Shown here one piece after another: positions 13,096 through 24,868 of a stretch of DNA of 64,000 nt. The notes beneath the pieces were generated by a model. It was not told where the DNA came from, did no database searches, and was given only the letters and a program-made list of their open reading frames with translations. Every line of letters begins with the position of its first letter. Position 1 is the first letter of the stretch. The translations under genes were made by a program, and so were the position numbers. The DNA is from Apostichopus japonicus (Eukaryota > Echinodermata > Holothuroidea > Aspidochirotida > Stichopodidae). The DNA lies in assembly GCF_037975245.1 (NCBI RefSeq), contig NC_092577.1:24921398-24985397 (forward strand), read 5' to 3'.

Positions 13096-16000
13096 ATGGA
13101 CCCATTGTATCACATTGTGGAGTTTACGGACTCTAAGGAGATAGCCATCATCAATGAGAAATGGATGGTTTCTGAGGGTACTTGTTTGTGGCCCCCCTTC
13201 AAATCTTCAGCAAGTTTGGCAAAGGCTCTGAAGACTACCACAGAGCCCGAGACAAGTTGGAAGGCTTTTAAAATAAGAAAACTATATGCAACAAGTAAGT
13301 AAAAATTATGTTAAATATAATTGAAGGGTGTGTCTTCATACTCTCTATTTGCCCCCATTTCTAAGTACTGGTTTTAATACTTGTTGCTAATATGCTACAC
13401 GGCCCAGCCCAGAAGTTTGAGATGAAATGTTGGAGAACAGTAAATAAATTAATGCAGTAACTACCATTGAACGCACTGTTTCACCACGATGGGCTATGAA
13501 CTCACAAGTGCTCTGTCCAGTGGTTACCTAATCTATAAGGACCCCCCCCCCCCCCACCCTGTCTCATGCCCTTTGTTTATCCTTCTCATTTTGGCTGGGT
13601 TATCCAACTGTTTCCTGATATTTTTCAATTTACCAAGGAATAAAATAAAAATGTAACTTCACAAATTCAAAGTAAAGGTATTCAAATACATGGGGCATAT
13701 TTTATATTATTCCATACAGATTCATATGACAAGGCAGTTTCCAAACTAAGGCAGGCTGAAGATGAGTCAGACCTACAGACAGGAGATGAGGAAGTAATCA
13801 TAGGAAGAAAGCGAAAGTAAGTCCCAACACAGCAAAAAGACTGATAGAGTCACACATGTATACAAAGCAGTGAAGCACCAAAGTAGAATTATCACCAAGT
13901 TTCTCTTTTCAACTGGGGTGGGAGGGTGATTTGTTAGCGTAAAAGTGGTCAAAGTAAGATAGATTTTCGGTTATCATTATTGTATTATGGTAATTTTTTA
14001 ATTTTCATTTTTTATTACAGACCTAATCAACGTTATATGGTTGAAAGCTCGAGTGATGAGGAGTTTCCTGCCTCACCAAAGCGACCCAGACCACCATCAT
14101 TTCCATTAACTTCAACACCAGTAACTCCGCTTGCTCTATCTCCTGCCCCACCACGCTCTCCAACCCCACCTTGCTTCCCCAACCAAACTTTGGACAATAG
14201 TGCAGCCTCTTCTTTCCATTTCCCTGGTAATTTTCTTTTAACTCTTTTCAATTATTTATAAGCATTGTACATTAGCTCTATTGGTTTACAGAATATTCAG
14301 CTTCATTAAATTAAAGCAATTGACACATGTTTGAATTGTTTCAATTAAAACCAGAATGCAAAATGCATTGAGGTTTCGATGACTTCAATACACTAGACTT
14401 CTGCTTCTTAGTATATAACCAGAACTAGCTGTTACAATAACACTATGGCATGCTAACACAGGTCAGTCTGTACGTGGTTATACACACCTCCATCAAAAAC
14501 AGTAGGGTTCTTGTACTCAATGTTATGAATCCGCACACCAAGTATTACAAACCAAACCAAATCGCTAATAACTTCGCACATTAAGGTTGCAGAGGAGTCC
14601 ACTTATGGACAATTTAGATTGGAATATGCCCACGAAACTTCAAAGAATCAACTTGAAAGAAGCTAACACAGGTCACTGGAGGTGAACCTGAGGTCAAAGG
14701 TCACCCAAATGCAGGTCGACTATTATATTACAATAGCGTAACTCCCAACCTTGATGGACATTTGGTTCTCAAGTTATTGCAAAAATACTAGTTTTTGACC
14801 CCTGATTGACCTTTGTTGACATTGGATCACATGACTGTTATGTTTTGAAACAATCCCTTACCCCCATTCACAACTAGTCCCAAAATATCAACCTTGTTGG
14901 AACCTGTCAATGGTAGTTTCACAAGTTGAGAAAAACTAGGCCAACATTACAGCCAACTCCATGAAGTGAAAACAAATCTCAAGTTCACAGGTGCTTGACC
15001 CAGTTTCTCATTGGCAGCTGGCCAAGAAATGTTTTGAAATTCGTGGTACCTGTGCAACTTACATCCAACCAGAACTACCAATGACCTACAAATATTTTCT
15101 AGAGAAGTCATGCTTCGCCATTCAAATGCACTATTCCATCGAAATCCATCAACTCTTTAGCAAAATATCCATACGGATGAGTGACAAGTGTTGCAGTAGC
15201 TCTAGCACTTTTATATATATCTATGGTCTGCAAGCAAGCCTTGGAAGACACTGTTACACACACACAGGTATGTAGCTATGTACATAGCAAATCAGGATTT
15301 CTAGCGACACACTTAAGTCAATGGGGATATTGTCGCGAGTTCAGATTCAAATCTACGGATGCCCGTAAGATCATTTGCAATTGTCAATAGGCTCTCCTAT
15401 TCTTATGAGGCGAATCGCCCATGTCATCTACTTATAGGCTGGACGATGGGAGATACCTATATATTATGAAAAGGTTTTTACAAGTTGACCCCTGGTGACC
15501 CTAAATGACCTTCGACATCCACCAAAAACGATAGGCTTTTTGTACTTAATGTGGTCAACCTACATACCAAATATGAAATCAATCCAAGCTTTGCTTCTTG
15601 AGATATCATGTTTACAAGCTTATCACTATTTGACCCCTGGTGACCTTAAATGACCTCTGACCTTCACCAAAAACAATAGGCTTCTTGTACTCAATAAGGT
15701 ACTCCTATGTACCACATATGAGAACTGTCCAAGCTTCCCTTCTTGAGATATCGTGTTTACAAGCTGGGCGTCACAAACGCACGCACACACACACACACAC
15801 ACATGATTGCAAATGTTATGATTATCATCGAAACAAAAAATGCTAAGGTATGAAGACGAAGTAATATTTGTTACTATTTAATATTATTTATATTCTTGTG
15901 AATTGTGCTTTTTACGTGACCCGCCATGCGGGATATAAAACGTCACGGCCAAACGGCACTACCGAAACATCCCATTCTGAAAAACGAAACTCAGGTCAAG

Positions 16001-19000
16001 CGAGCCAATAAAACATACGCCCGCCGACCTGCAGAGACAAAACGCCCAACCCCCCACTCAAACATTCAAAAAACCACAAAAGGACGACCAGTACGGAGCG
16101 AAACGAAAAACCCCTCCCCAGCACACCAGCGTCCAAAAAAGGCAGCCCCAGATAAACGGCGAAAATCCCCTTCAATCTGAAGGCGAATATCAGACTTCAC
16201 CGCCTCCAGGACGCGAGATTTTTTTTCCCAGCGCGGTAAAGGCCATCATTTCCATACCTCGCTTCTCATTGGCTGCAGTCTTGCACTGTTGATGCTGGGA
16301 AGTTCTTGCTTACGCTATGCGTGTGTGTATGTACATGAACATACACGTGCAAGCAGTTAAAATGTTTTGTATTTGCTTTTGCGCGGACTTGTTTGTGTAC
16401 ATTTACATCCATAAGTTCGTAACACAATACTGCGACCATGGACTGTGAGTGTACACGTCTCATTGTAGATGACTGTCCTTCTTAGAAGGTAATGATTACT
16501 TATGTAGCAGTTACAGACTCAGAAATGGTGACAATTTTTTCTATACTGATGATAGTTTATTCAACATCAACGTGAAAACTAAAAATAGAAAGAGAAGAAA
16601 AACAAAGTACATAAAAACCGGCACATAGTGCATATTACATACTATTGAAGCAATACAATAAAACCGATGACGTCAGCTCCTTGAAGTTGTAGACTACACA
16701 AGCATATAACATAAAATGTGATATCACTACAATCATATCGTGGACGGAATTAAGGTAAGAATTTACAAAAATAAGGTTAAAACAACATCTTGATCTTAAA
16801 AGTTAATTATGCCACTTTAACTGGTACAATATTATTCTTAACACAGATAGGCACAAATTGCCTACATTGCTAACCTTGGTTGCCTTTCTGAGATCTCTGC
16901 TAAGTAAAAGTAAAGATGAATCGCTGCTTGTCGGTTTCCTGTAATAAACAAATTAACATTCTTAAATAATATCTTAATATCTTAATGCTAAATTTACTGC
17001 ATAGCAACACAAACAACACTTAAATCGTGATAAAGCGTGATTTTCGAGTAAATATACCATTTAAACAAGTTACAAATAATGAACAGTGAGTTATAAAGCC
17101 AATACTGTGAGGCTCATGAATATTCATGAATTAAGTGAAGCAATGGCGAAGTGACGTTCCCTTGTAACATGTCACGTTGTGGGCATTTATATGCTGTATG
17201 CCACAAGGAATTAATTACTAAGAAATAGCCCTAAAAGAAGCTTCAATGATCTCTAAAGTAGCTTAAATGCTTAAATAATTAATTATGAATTACATGGCGA
17301 AGCCATCTAAGCACCATCTTAATATAAACAGTTAAAAAATGCAGTTAATTACTAGCGTGAACAAAACGATTTTACAACGCTCACAATAACGTGCACGTGT
17401 AAACTACAGTACGATAACGAGGCTTAACTTACGCCAAGTGATCGATAACACATGCATATAATAAACATACCGATTACTCATAAAATAATGTGATTTACGT
17501 TTACCTACAGTGCCATTAAATGTTTGAAACTTACCATTAATAATATTTGCAAGGCCAGCTTCAAACAAAGTATGATTGATAACTAAAATTACATTTTTAA
17601 AGGTTGCTAAAAGCTTATTCGACTTCTGGTGCTGCAAGTTTCTAGTAATGGCAATAGAGGGCGCAATTAAAGAATAAAAAAATAACATAAAGAAAATAGG
17701 TTAATACTACATTTACAACTTAGGTTGATGATCCAAAACTGAAAAGCCAATATATCGAATTAGTTAGTTTTGACGAGGGTGAAGCTTCGAAGTGATGGTG
17801 AAACTTGCTGTACATGGTACTGCGATGGGCAATGTACGCAGATAAGTACCAGGCGTTTGATTGCTTCAAAACTGTTTAAAAACATTGGACAGCTTGACCG
17901 TTTCTGGTTGACTATTAACTTGGGATGCTTTTAATCTTTAAACTGATAGACTCTTAATTCTGAGCATAGACGTTGATTTGAATTTCAAATTCATGACCCT
18001 TTGAAACGGTTTATTATGACCCTTTGGCACGGTTTTCAGATACTATACTACGAAATCTAGGCCTAGTATTTATTCATGCATGTTAGTAGTACCACTGCCA
18101 CTGTGGATTATAGTTATTGAACACAGAAATTGTCTTACGTTTATATTATATGGTGCTTTTTTTGTATCATCTTCAAACTGTTCCGGTTTGATTTAACTTC
18201 TTTTAATTTACAGCAACAGAGTTGTGCGATACATAACCACAGACCCTCTACACCCGTGGCATAAGACACCGACAAATATAAACGCGTACCATTGTACATT
18301 CTGCTGCTAGACTGTTTTCTTTTTTGAGTGTAGCAAAGTGGCCTTGTGAAATGTGGTATGTGATGAACGATTCAGTGCATCAGCTGCTAGTGGATATTGC
18401 AATGAATCTTATGTATACGGACCCCAGCCAATGAGAAGCGAGGTATGCAAATGATGGCCTTTACCGCGCTGGGAAAAAAAATCTCGCCTCCAGGACTGCC
18501 TGCCAACTGGCAAATTTCCCCCTAAAAACCACATCACATCTATTCCGCCAAACATGTTTTTTCACAATAGAGCAAACAAAAATAATGCGATGCAAAACAG
18601 CAACCGAACAAACTGGAGGGTCTACCCCATATAAAATAAAGCCCTGTCCTACCGACCATGAACGGTCTCCCGTAACACGGTCGGTCCAGGTCTGGAACCA
18701 CTCCCATAAGTTAACTACAAAGCAACAATGCCAAAAAACATGAGCGGTACTCTCTAAGCTGTCACAGCCGGTCCTCGGGCACAGTCCATCACCCAATCGC
18801 CAATGGTATCTTTTTAGGTTGGTGACCAAGGCACCGTGTGCAATTCTCCATGCAAGATCACGGAGCCTGCCACCATTCAGCCTTGAATGCACCGAACGCC
18901 ATACTTCGGCAAAATGACGTCCCTGGACAAAAATTGCATTCAAGGCCCTATCCCGCAACGAACTGTGAACGAGGGCCGGCTGTGACAGGTCAACAGGGGG

Positions 19001-22000
19001 CAACTCAATCAGAGCGGAGCAAATGACACGCACCACCCTGTTTGGAGTACTACTATGCGGTTCTCTGTTGCTAAACAGCGCCGGGACCCATCGACGCAGG
19101 TGCAAACCGCCCCAAAAACGTAAAAAATATGAACAAGGCAACCCTGGGTCAGTTACCGCTACAAACAACTGCTTAAATATCAAAAAGGTCAATTTACTTC
19201 CCAGATGAACCACCCCTAACCCACCCTTCTCCAGTTTCTGGTACATTACCGCCCTTTTGACAAGCTCTGTACCACCCGACCAAATAAATGAAAATATCGC
19301 TCTCTCCAACCGCACCAGGACGCGACGCGGAATTGGATACACCGCGCCCGGGTACCACAACATGGGCGAAACAAAACGATTAATTACGGTGACTTTCCCT
19401 AGGATCGAAAGCCAGCGGGTGCCAAAGGTTTCGAGCCTGCTCTCAAGTACTTCAGCCCTCTCGTTCCAGGTGACATCACAAGGTGCATCACAGCCGAACC
19501 ATATACCATTAATTTTGATATTTTGATCCGACCACGATGCACCGAATGGTAAGTCTCTGTATCTCCAGCTACCAAGGCGAAGGCCCTTTGTCTTTTCCGG
19601 ATTCAACTTCGCCCCGGTAGCTCTCTCAAAGATAGATAAATCCTGCGAGAGGGCACGAAAGGAGCCCAGACTCGAAATAACACACGTGACGTCATCTGCA
19701 TATTGAACGCACTTCACTTTGGCACCCCCTGGCACAACGAATGGAACAAGTCTGAAGTCCCTTTCCAAAAGACGAGAGAGCGACTCGCTAAACAAAACAT
19801 AAAGTAATGGAGACAGAGGGCACCCCTGGCGCACCCCCCTCTCCACGTTAAAAACCTCCGAACAAAACCCATTTACGATAACAGAACTGAAACTGTACTG
19901 ATACAAAACAGAAATCCATTTACGAAAAACCGGGTGCAAGTGAAACGTCTCCAATAGATTCATTAAAAACCCCCGATCCACCATGTCAAAGGCCTTCTGC
20001 TGGTCCAGAGACACCAATGCACATGGCAGATCTCGTTCAATAACAAAGTCGGTCAAGTCGCGCATCAACCACAAGTTCTGCTGGATGCAATGACCCTTCA
20101 CTGCACAAGTCTGGAGATCACCCACAAGATGCGGCATAGCCAGTGCAAGGCGGTTGCACAAAGCCTTAGCCAACAACTTGTAGTCTACATTTAACAAGGT
20201 GATTGGACGCTTGTTATGAGGGTCCAAGGGGTCACCAGACTTGGGCAGCAAAGTAATCATGCCCAGACGTTGACTTTGGTTTAACAGTCCGTTTTGGAAG
20301 GCGTCCTCGAAGACGGCTCTGAGGTCGGGTCCTATTATTGCCCAGAAGGTTCGGTAGAACTCCCTCGGAAGCCCGTCCGAACCCGGGGACTTGCCATTCT
20401 TCATCTTCGAAAGCGCCTTCCAAAGCTCAACAGTGGTTATTCCGCCCCCCAAAATATCATTGACATCGTGGGGAACGGTTTTTGAGATTCCCCTCAATAA
20501 ATCGGCCTGTGCCGACAAGTCGACACTGACACGCGTAAACAGACTCAAATAATAATCCTTGTATACGCGGACAATGCCGTGAGGGTCACTAACCACGGTC
20601 CCATCAGTAGCGCGCACAGATGGGACGCGTCTGTCACACGCCAATGAGCTTACGGACTGGTAAAACCTCAGTGAAGGGCGTTCCTCGGCTTCCACCGCTT
20701 CGACACGGGCCCTGACGCGGGCACCGTGGTACTTTTCATCGAGATACGTCTGCAAAGGGATGACAGCCGAAGGGTCGCCAAACTTCACCTCCGCGCACAG
20801 CTTCGAAAAATGTTCTCTTCGACGCCGTGCGCGGGTCACGCAATACTGAATTGCGAAGCGTTTGATGCGCAACTTGACATCATCCCACCATTGGGATGTA
20901 GAAGCAAAGGCCGGCTTCAATGTTTGCCATCCTTTGTACCTGGTCTCGAAACCTTGGCGGAACTCTGCCTCGCCAAGAATCCGACAGTTAAGCTTCCATA
21001 GGCCCCGCCCGATCGGGAAAATGGAAGGCAAAACAAAACGTGCTACTACAGTGTCATGGTCAGAGAGCGGACAGCTGAGCGTCTCGCAACCCGAAAATTT
21101 AAAACTTACGGGCGCATACACTCGATCTATCCTGGAGGCATCTTCTCCGTTAGGCCTCATCCACGTATACACCGTACTACACGGGTGCATATGCCTCCAG
21201 ACATCGGCTAAATGGTGTGCCGAAGTGAATCTGTCCAATTCTGTGATCCCAGCGTCAGGACTAGCAGACACAGAAGCCCCGAGTCTGTCAAGACCCGAGT
21301 CTGGGACACAGTTAAAGTCTCCGACCATGACACATGGTGCACTACCAGGAACAAAGGAAGGTAGCGTGTTAAAAAATTCTCGTCTAGCAGAAGGCCGATT
21401 GGGAGCATACACATTGCAAAGGGAGATGTTACCCTGTGGATACTTGAATAGAATGCAAACCAATCGGCCCTCGTGATCCGTCTCCACCCTAGTGGCAAAA
21501 CCCGCCTGACGAGGTGACAGAAGGATGACAGTGCCACAGGATGAAGACGAACCAAACGAAGCATGCAGCCCACCACCCCACTCATAAGCCCATAGAGGGA
21601 CATCTTCTTCCAAAATATGTGTTTCTTGCAGGCAAACGCAGTCGACTTCCATTGAAATACAATATTGGAAAATGCGACTGCGCTTGCGATGATCCCTCAT
21701 GCCATTGACGTTGAAAGTGGCAACTGAAAAAGTATGGGCCATGAGAGGGCAATGACGCAAAACTACGCCGACGACGATTCTGTAAGCTTCAAGCGAGCTC
21801 TAGACGACATATCGTCGTCTGAGTCGTCGCTTGAGGCCGACCTTTTTAGAGAGGGTTCCCCCATCTCGTCGTACCAGCTCGTCCTAGTGGCACGTTTTGG
21901 CTCGACGATCACCGAGCCCCCGGAGTCGCTCTCAGACGGAGACCCGATGACCACCGAGTCCCCGGAGTCGCCGTCGGACAGAGTCTCCGGATCTGGCGAT

Positions 22001-24868
22001 ACCGGCGGCGGACTGGGGACGGAACTGGACGAGTTGATAGGGGAAGCTGGTGGAGACTTTCTCGGTGCGGGCACGGGGTTGGGGTCTGCAACTACGGGGG
22101 AGGGTGAACTAGGTGCATCCGGTTGCCCCTCTTTGCGTGGAGCTTCCTCCGAGGCAGTAGGTGCGCCAGAACTTGGCGCCTTTGATTGACCCCCACTCTT
22201 TGTCATAAAGACATAAAGAGGAGGGACAAGCGCGAAAAACATGCCCCTCCTTCCCACAGAGTGAGCACACAACTTCGCTTGGGCAAGCAGAGGTATCATG
22301 CCCAAGACGAAGGCAGCGCCCACACTTTTTGTTTGGGCAGCCCTTGGCTTCGTGCCCGGTCTCCCCACACCTGAAGCAGGTACGGGGCTGACCGGGGTAA
22401 CGCACGTGAGCTTTATGCCCGGCAATAAAAAGGAAGGAGGGAATGTCCTGCTTGAGGTCGATCTGAACCTGTCGGTGCCCGTTCAACACCCCAGGGGCCT
22501 GTGCGTAGGAGCACATTTTGATGGCCTTGACAGCCCCAAACCGACCTAAAACAGTTGCGACAAGTTCCTGACGCACCTCTAGTCCTACGTGGATGACAGT
22601 TACTCCATACGAGCGTCCGTATGGAGTAACTGTCAAACCTTCAACCCCACTCAGCAACGCGACACCCTTCTGCCGGGTCACGTCACTTGTAAAACGTACA
22701 TCATAAGTATTACGACCCTGGAGAGCTTGCAACGCATCAACCTCTCCAGGCACAACAACACCCTTACTCTTTAAAATACTAAAAACTTGCACCGGTGGAA
22801 CCGCTTGTTCACCGGTGAAGGTTAACTTAACAATTTTGGAATCACGGCGCGATGCCATGATACCGAAGGTGGCTGGGCCACAGAGGAGTAACAAAACAAA
22901 CTAAAGATAGGTTGGATAAAATACAATATACGATGACTATATACGGTAACGATATACGATATGGCGCACACCCGCCTGGCGGGAAGTACAGCACAGTACA
23001 GTACAGTGAAAAAAGTTATCAGATGGAGAGCGAGAGCGAAAAACACGTCTGCACTCCACGAAAGCCAACTACCAACTTGAATTGTTATTTATTATTAAAT
23101 TGATGCTAAATATGCAACAACAAAAAATGAAAGACCTAATGTACAGTATAATTTTTAAGGGAACACAGTTTTACTATGACACATGGAGTCTATAGGAATG
23201 GAACTAAGTTTATTCTGTTGTTGTGAACTTTTATTAGATTTTGAAAAAGAGGGTAATCTCGATGCTGACGGAGATTAAGGCGGAGGTTCAGCACAACAAG
23301 GAGTTGCTAAAAACACTGACTGAGGCAAACGTCCTACCAGAGAGTGAAGAAGACGATTGGCTAAATGAATTTCCTCTAAAGTCCCTTGAAGGTATAACTT
23401 CTTTGGAGGAAAAACTTAAAAATGACACAGGATCAAGGAAAAAACTGGTAAGAAATGTTTTTTGTGTGTTTTTGATTGCACGTTTTTAAAGAAACCAGTA
23501 GTGTAAGCGTTCTGTGATTGAGTTTTAGACTAAATGTAACTTGCTGTAATTTCGTGCTCCATCAATTTGTAATATAAAGTTAATGAAAACCTTTTCACAG
23601 CCATATTAAATAGACATATGATGCTATGTGGTCTATAAGTCTCATATTTCAACCCAAGTTATAAGTGTAGATGGCACAGTTTAAAATTTGCTCTTTTAGC
23701 CTTATAATTTCATATTGCTTTAAAAATTGCACTACTTTTTTTTCTTCAACTGGGAGTGGTAGGAGTCGTACAGTTTTAAACAATCTTGCCAAACTCTTAG
23801 ATACTTATGCACCCAGTGACCCCACTCCTGTCATACGTGGTATGTCATAAGTCATACCTCTATGTGAGATATATTTGCATTATGTTTTTGAAAAAATTGT
23901 ATCTCTGTTAACTACATACATTCTGAAATATATTACTTTTTAATTATACTTCTTGTAGTAATGTTTACCAAATACATATTTTTAGCAAATAAATTAATTA
24001 CAACTAATATAATACTAATAGTAGTGTGGTGGTAAATAACAAGTAAACAATTCATAACTTATTACAACTGGATAACATAAACTTTGTTCCTTAATAAATT
24101 TCATCTTTTTTCGCCACCACCTCCTTATATAGGTCCAGAAGCTGTCTATGATAGGTGGGACTAACTTGGATAGTAGTGTAAGAAGGATTTTATCCTTCCT
24201 AATGAGCAGTGCCTTGGCCACAGAATTCAACTGGTTAGGCAGGGGGAGTGCCGAAAAGAAAGCCTTTTCTACCCTTCTTCTGAAAGATTTGATTTTTAGT
24301 AAGTATACAAATGCCTATAATTACAAAATCGTCCCAGTTGTTCAAATGGTATATATACTGTGACAAACTAACAGTGCTCCAATGATGCATCACACAAACA
24401 TTATGCACTGTATACATCTTTCCCAAAAGGCCAAGGCCCATATTTTAACCATCAAGCAACTTTGTGTAGATTTAATGGTTTTGTCAGACTGCAATGTGTG
24501 ACTGTAATTCATATAAGATAATGTACTCATCTTTGCAAAGCGCTAAGCAGAGCAGTAAAATTGGACCAAGTTGATAAGTATCATCAATGCCCTCCAATCA
24601 TTTGGGATGAGACTTGCCTGAAATAAACAACATAATATCAATAAAGTCATGCGGTCAGTCATTAGATTACATTTTCTCTTGGTTTATTCATGTGATTATA
24701 CTTATAATTGCTCTTCGTTTTTTCCTATTGTCCCTAGGGGCCATCTCAAGAAACCCTTTTGACAAAAACAGCAACCCAGTCATTAAATTATGGCTAAAAC
24801 ATGCTGCAGACCGGAATGGTGCCCGCAAGGACAGGCAGGCACAACAGCCAGATTGTCAGCTTGATTAA
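13096..24868 (+). CDS. DUF4806-type accessory gene, copy B (six exons, one frameshift)
   Basis: Exons: 13096-13294, 13720-13816, 14021-14226, 23238-23447, 24133-24298, 24738-24868. All introns are GT-AG and the phases close to about 335 aa if one extra G near 23249-23255 is discounted; as it stands, that 1-nt insertion breaks the frame. The N-terminal module (YHIVEFTDSKEIAIINEKW, LWPPFKS, then YDKAVSKL and SDLQTGDEE) is followed by a charged Pro-rich linker (PASPKRPRPPSFPL). The coiled segment (LTEIKAEVQHNKELL) and the core (LSMIGGTNLDSSVRRILSFL, NWLGRG, KKAFSTLLLKDLIF, IKLWLKHAADR) complete it. It lies 143 bp downstream of the transposase. Intron 3 (9.0 kb) contains the antisense LINE. Function unknown; likely transposition accessory. 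Confidence 0.7.
14640..15805. repeat. TGACCT/AGGTCA-rich minisatellite-like repeat in intron 3
   Basis: Repeated phrases such as TTGACCCCTGGTGACC, CCAAAAACAATAGGCTTCTT and CTTGAGATATCGTGTTTACA recur every 100-150 bp, and the block ends in a (CA)n run at 15782-15803. It belongs to the same dispersed family as 34880-37310 and 58330-59030. No coding potential. Confidence 0.7.
16066..16203 (-). pseudogene. Severed C-terminal end of LINE ORF2
   Basis: Read on the minus strand from the insertion duplication, the frame continues ORF2 as VKSDIRLQIEGDF, then AAFFGRWCAGEG, and stops at TGA (16066-16068). The same FFGRWCA segment ends ORF2 in the second LINE copy (28589-28670). This shows that the native ORF2 ran about 48 codons beyond the insertion point and that 16213-18487 cut it off. 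Confidence 0.85.
16213..16275 (+). repeat. Left TIR of the 9-bp-TSD element
   Basis: 63 bp, inverted match to 18425-18487 with a single difference at 16252. TSD CTCCAGGAC at 16204-16212. Confidence 0.9.
18425..18487 (-). repeat. Right TIR of the 9-bp-TSD element
   Basis: Inverted partner of 16213-16275. TSD CTCCAGGAC at 18488-18496. Its terminal sequence supplies the last codons and stop (18461-18463) of the truncated LINE ORF2. Confidence 0.9.
18461..21742 (-). CDS. LINE ORF2: endonuclease-reverse transcriptase (C-terminus chimeric)
   Basis: Open frame of 1093 codons from the ATG at 21742 (MAHTFSVATFNVNG). The upstream in-frame TTG at 21760 lies almost against the ORF1 stop and is less likely. 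The N-terminal endonuclease/exonuclease/phosphatase domain shows FNVNG, CLQETH, VGDFNC, RIDRVYAP and SDHDTV. The RT domain shows GSDGLPREFY, LVSLDQQKAFD, GVRQGCPLSPLLY and the catalytic QYADDV. A C-terminal CCHC-like zinc motif follows (CPRTGCDSLESTAHVFWHC). All key residues appear present. The last seven residues (RFFFPAR) and the stop come from the TIR of the inserted element and replace about 48 native codons. It would nick target DNA and reverse-transcribe its own RNA. Confidence 0.9.
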   Translation of the reverse strand: MAHTFSVATFNVNGMRDHRKRSRIFQYCISMEVDCVCLQETHILEEDVPLWAYEWGGGLHASFGSSSSCGTVILLSPRQAGFATRVETDHEGRLVCILFKYPQGNISLCNVYAPNRPSARREFFNTLPSFVPGSAPCVMVGDFNCVPDSGLDRLGASVSASPDAGITELDRFTSAHHLADVWRHMHPCSTVYTWMRPNGEDASRIDRVYAPVSFKFSGCETLSCPLSDHDTVVARFVLPSIFPIGRGLWKLNCRILGEAEFRQGFETRYKGWQTLKPAFASTSQWWDDVKLRIKRFAIQYCVTRARRRREHFSKLCAEVKFGDPSAVIPLQTYLDEKYHGARVRARVEAVEAEERPSLRFYQSVSSLACDRRVPSVRATDGTVVSDPHGIVRVYKDYYLSLFTRVSVDLSAQADLLRGISKTVPHDVNDILGGGITTVELWKALSKMKNGKSPGSDGLPREFYRTFWAIIGPDLRAVFEDAFQNGLLNQSQRLGMITLLPKSGDPLDPHNKRPITLLNVDYKLLAKALCNRLALAMPHLVGDLQTCAVKGHCIQQNLWLMRDLTDFVIERDLPCALVSLDQQKAFDMVDRGFLMNLLETFHLHPVFRKWISVLYQYSFSSVIVNGFCSEVFNVERGVRQGCPLSPLLYVLFSESLSRLLERDFRLVPFVVPGGAKVKCVQYADDVTCVISSLGSFRALSQDLSIFERATGAKLNPEKTKGLRLGSWRYRDLPFGASWSDQNIKINGIWFGCDAPCDVTWNERAEVLESRLETFGTRWLSILGKVTVINRFVSPMLWYPGAVYPIPRRVLVRLERAIFSFIWSGGTELVKRAVMYQKLEKGGLGVVHLGSKLTFLIFKQLFVAVTDPGLPCSYFLRFWGGLHLRRWVPALFSNREPHSSTPNRVVRVICSALIELPPVDLSQPALVHSSLRDRALNAIFVQGRHFAEVWRSVHSRLNGGRLRDLAWRIAHGALVTNLKRYHWRLGDGLCPRTGCDSLESTAHVFWHCCFVVNLWEWFQTWTDRVTGDRSWSVGQGFILYGVDPPVCSVAVLHRIIFVCSIVKKHVWRNRCDVVFRGKFASWQAVLEARFFFPAR
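21763..22858 (-). pseudogene. LINE ORF1: zinc-knuckle RNA-binding protein, frameshifted
   Basis: ATG at 22858 (MASRRDSKIVKLTF). About the first 210 residues are open and end in three CCHC-type zinc knuckles (CFRCGETGHEAKGC, CGRCLRLGHDTSAC, CSLCGKEGHVFRAC). The frame then shifts by one near 22205-22215 into a Pro/Ser/Asp-rich tail (KSPPASPINSSSS, SDDSDDDMSS) that stops at TAG 21763-21765, 20 bp before the ORF2 ATG. ORF1 proteins of this group bind element RNA in the cytoplasmic RNP. A 1-nt indel either inactivates ORF1 or is a sequencing slip. Confidence 0.8.

Larger units (their letters stand above)
16213..18487. mobile_element. 2275-bp TIR element with 9-bp TSD nested in the LINE (MULE-like, non-autonomous)
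   Basis: Inverted ends of 63 bp (16213-16275 and 18425-18487, one mismatch) begin GCGAGA, eight T, CCCAGCGCGG. The perfect 9-bp direct repeat CTCCAGGAC flanks it (16204-16212, 18488-18496), and removing the element with one repeat restores the LINE frame. A 9-bp TSD is typical of MuDR/MULE-type transposases. No transposase exon is recognisable inside; the open frames at 16266-16463 and 17404-17688 are short and lack features. TIR class is certain; the superfamily is inferred from TSD length only. Confidence 0.85.
15908..23074 (-). mobile_element. L1/Tx1-like non-LTR retrotransposon, near full length, copy 1
   Basis: Antisense within the DUF4806 intron. Order on the minus strand: short 5' UTR, ORF1 (zinc knuckles), ORF2 (endonuclease-RT), 3' UTR ending CACGTAAAAAG at 15908. 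Discounting the 2275-bp insertion at 16213-18487 and its 9-bp duplication, the LINE is about 4.9 kb. The 5' end is placed near 23074 because CTTGAATTGT there resembles CTTGTGAATTGT beside the 3' end (15895-15906), a probable TSD with a 2-nt indel; this boundary is tentative. A two-ORF layout with an apurinic-type endonuclease and L1-like RT points to the L1 superfamily, Tx1-like group. Confidence 0.85.

Noticed and set aside
14033-14251. Gly-rich minus-strand frame
   Set aside because: Shadow of the Pro-rich exon of the DUF4806 gene.
15780-15805. CRISPR-like or functional repeat at (CA)n tracts
   Set aside because: Simple microsatellites at the ends of minisatellite units; the window is eukaryotic, and no CRISPR, operon, terminator or riboswitch signals apply.
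20862-21476. 204-codon plus-strand frame in the LINE
   Set aside because: Antisense shadow of the ORF2 endonuclease domain.
21734-22189. 151-codon plus-strand frame
   Set aside because: Antisense shadow of the low-complexity ORF1 tail.
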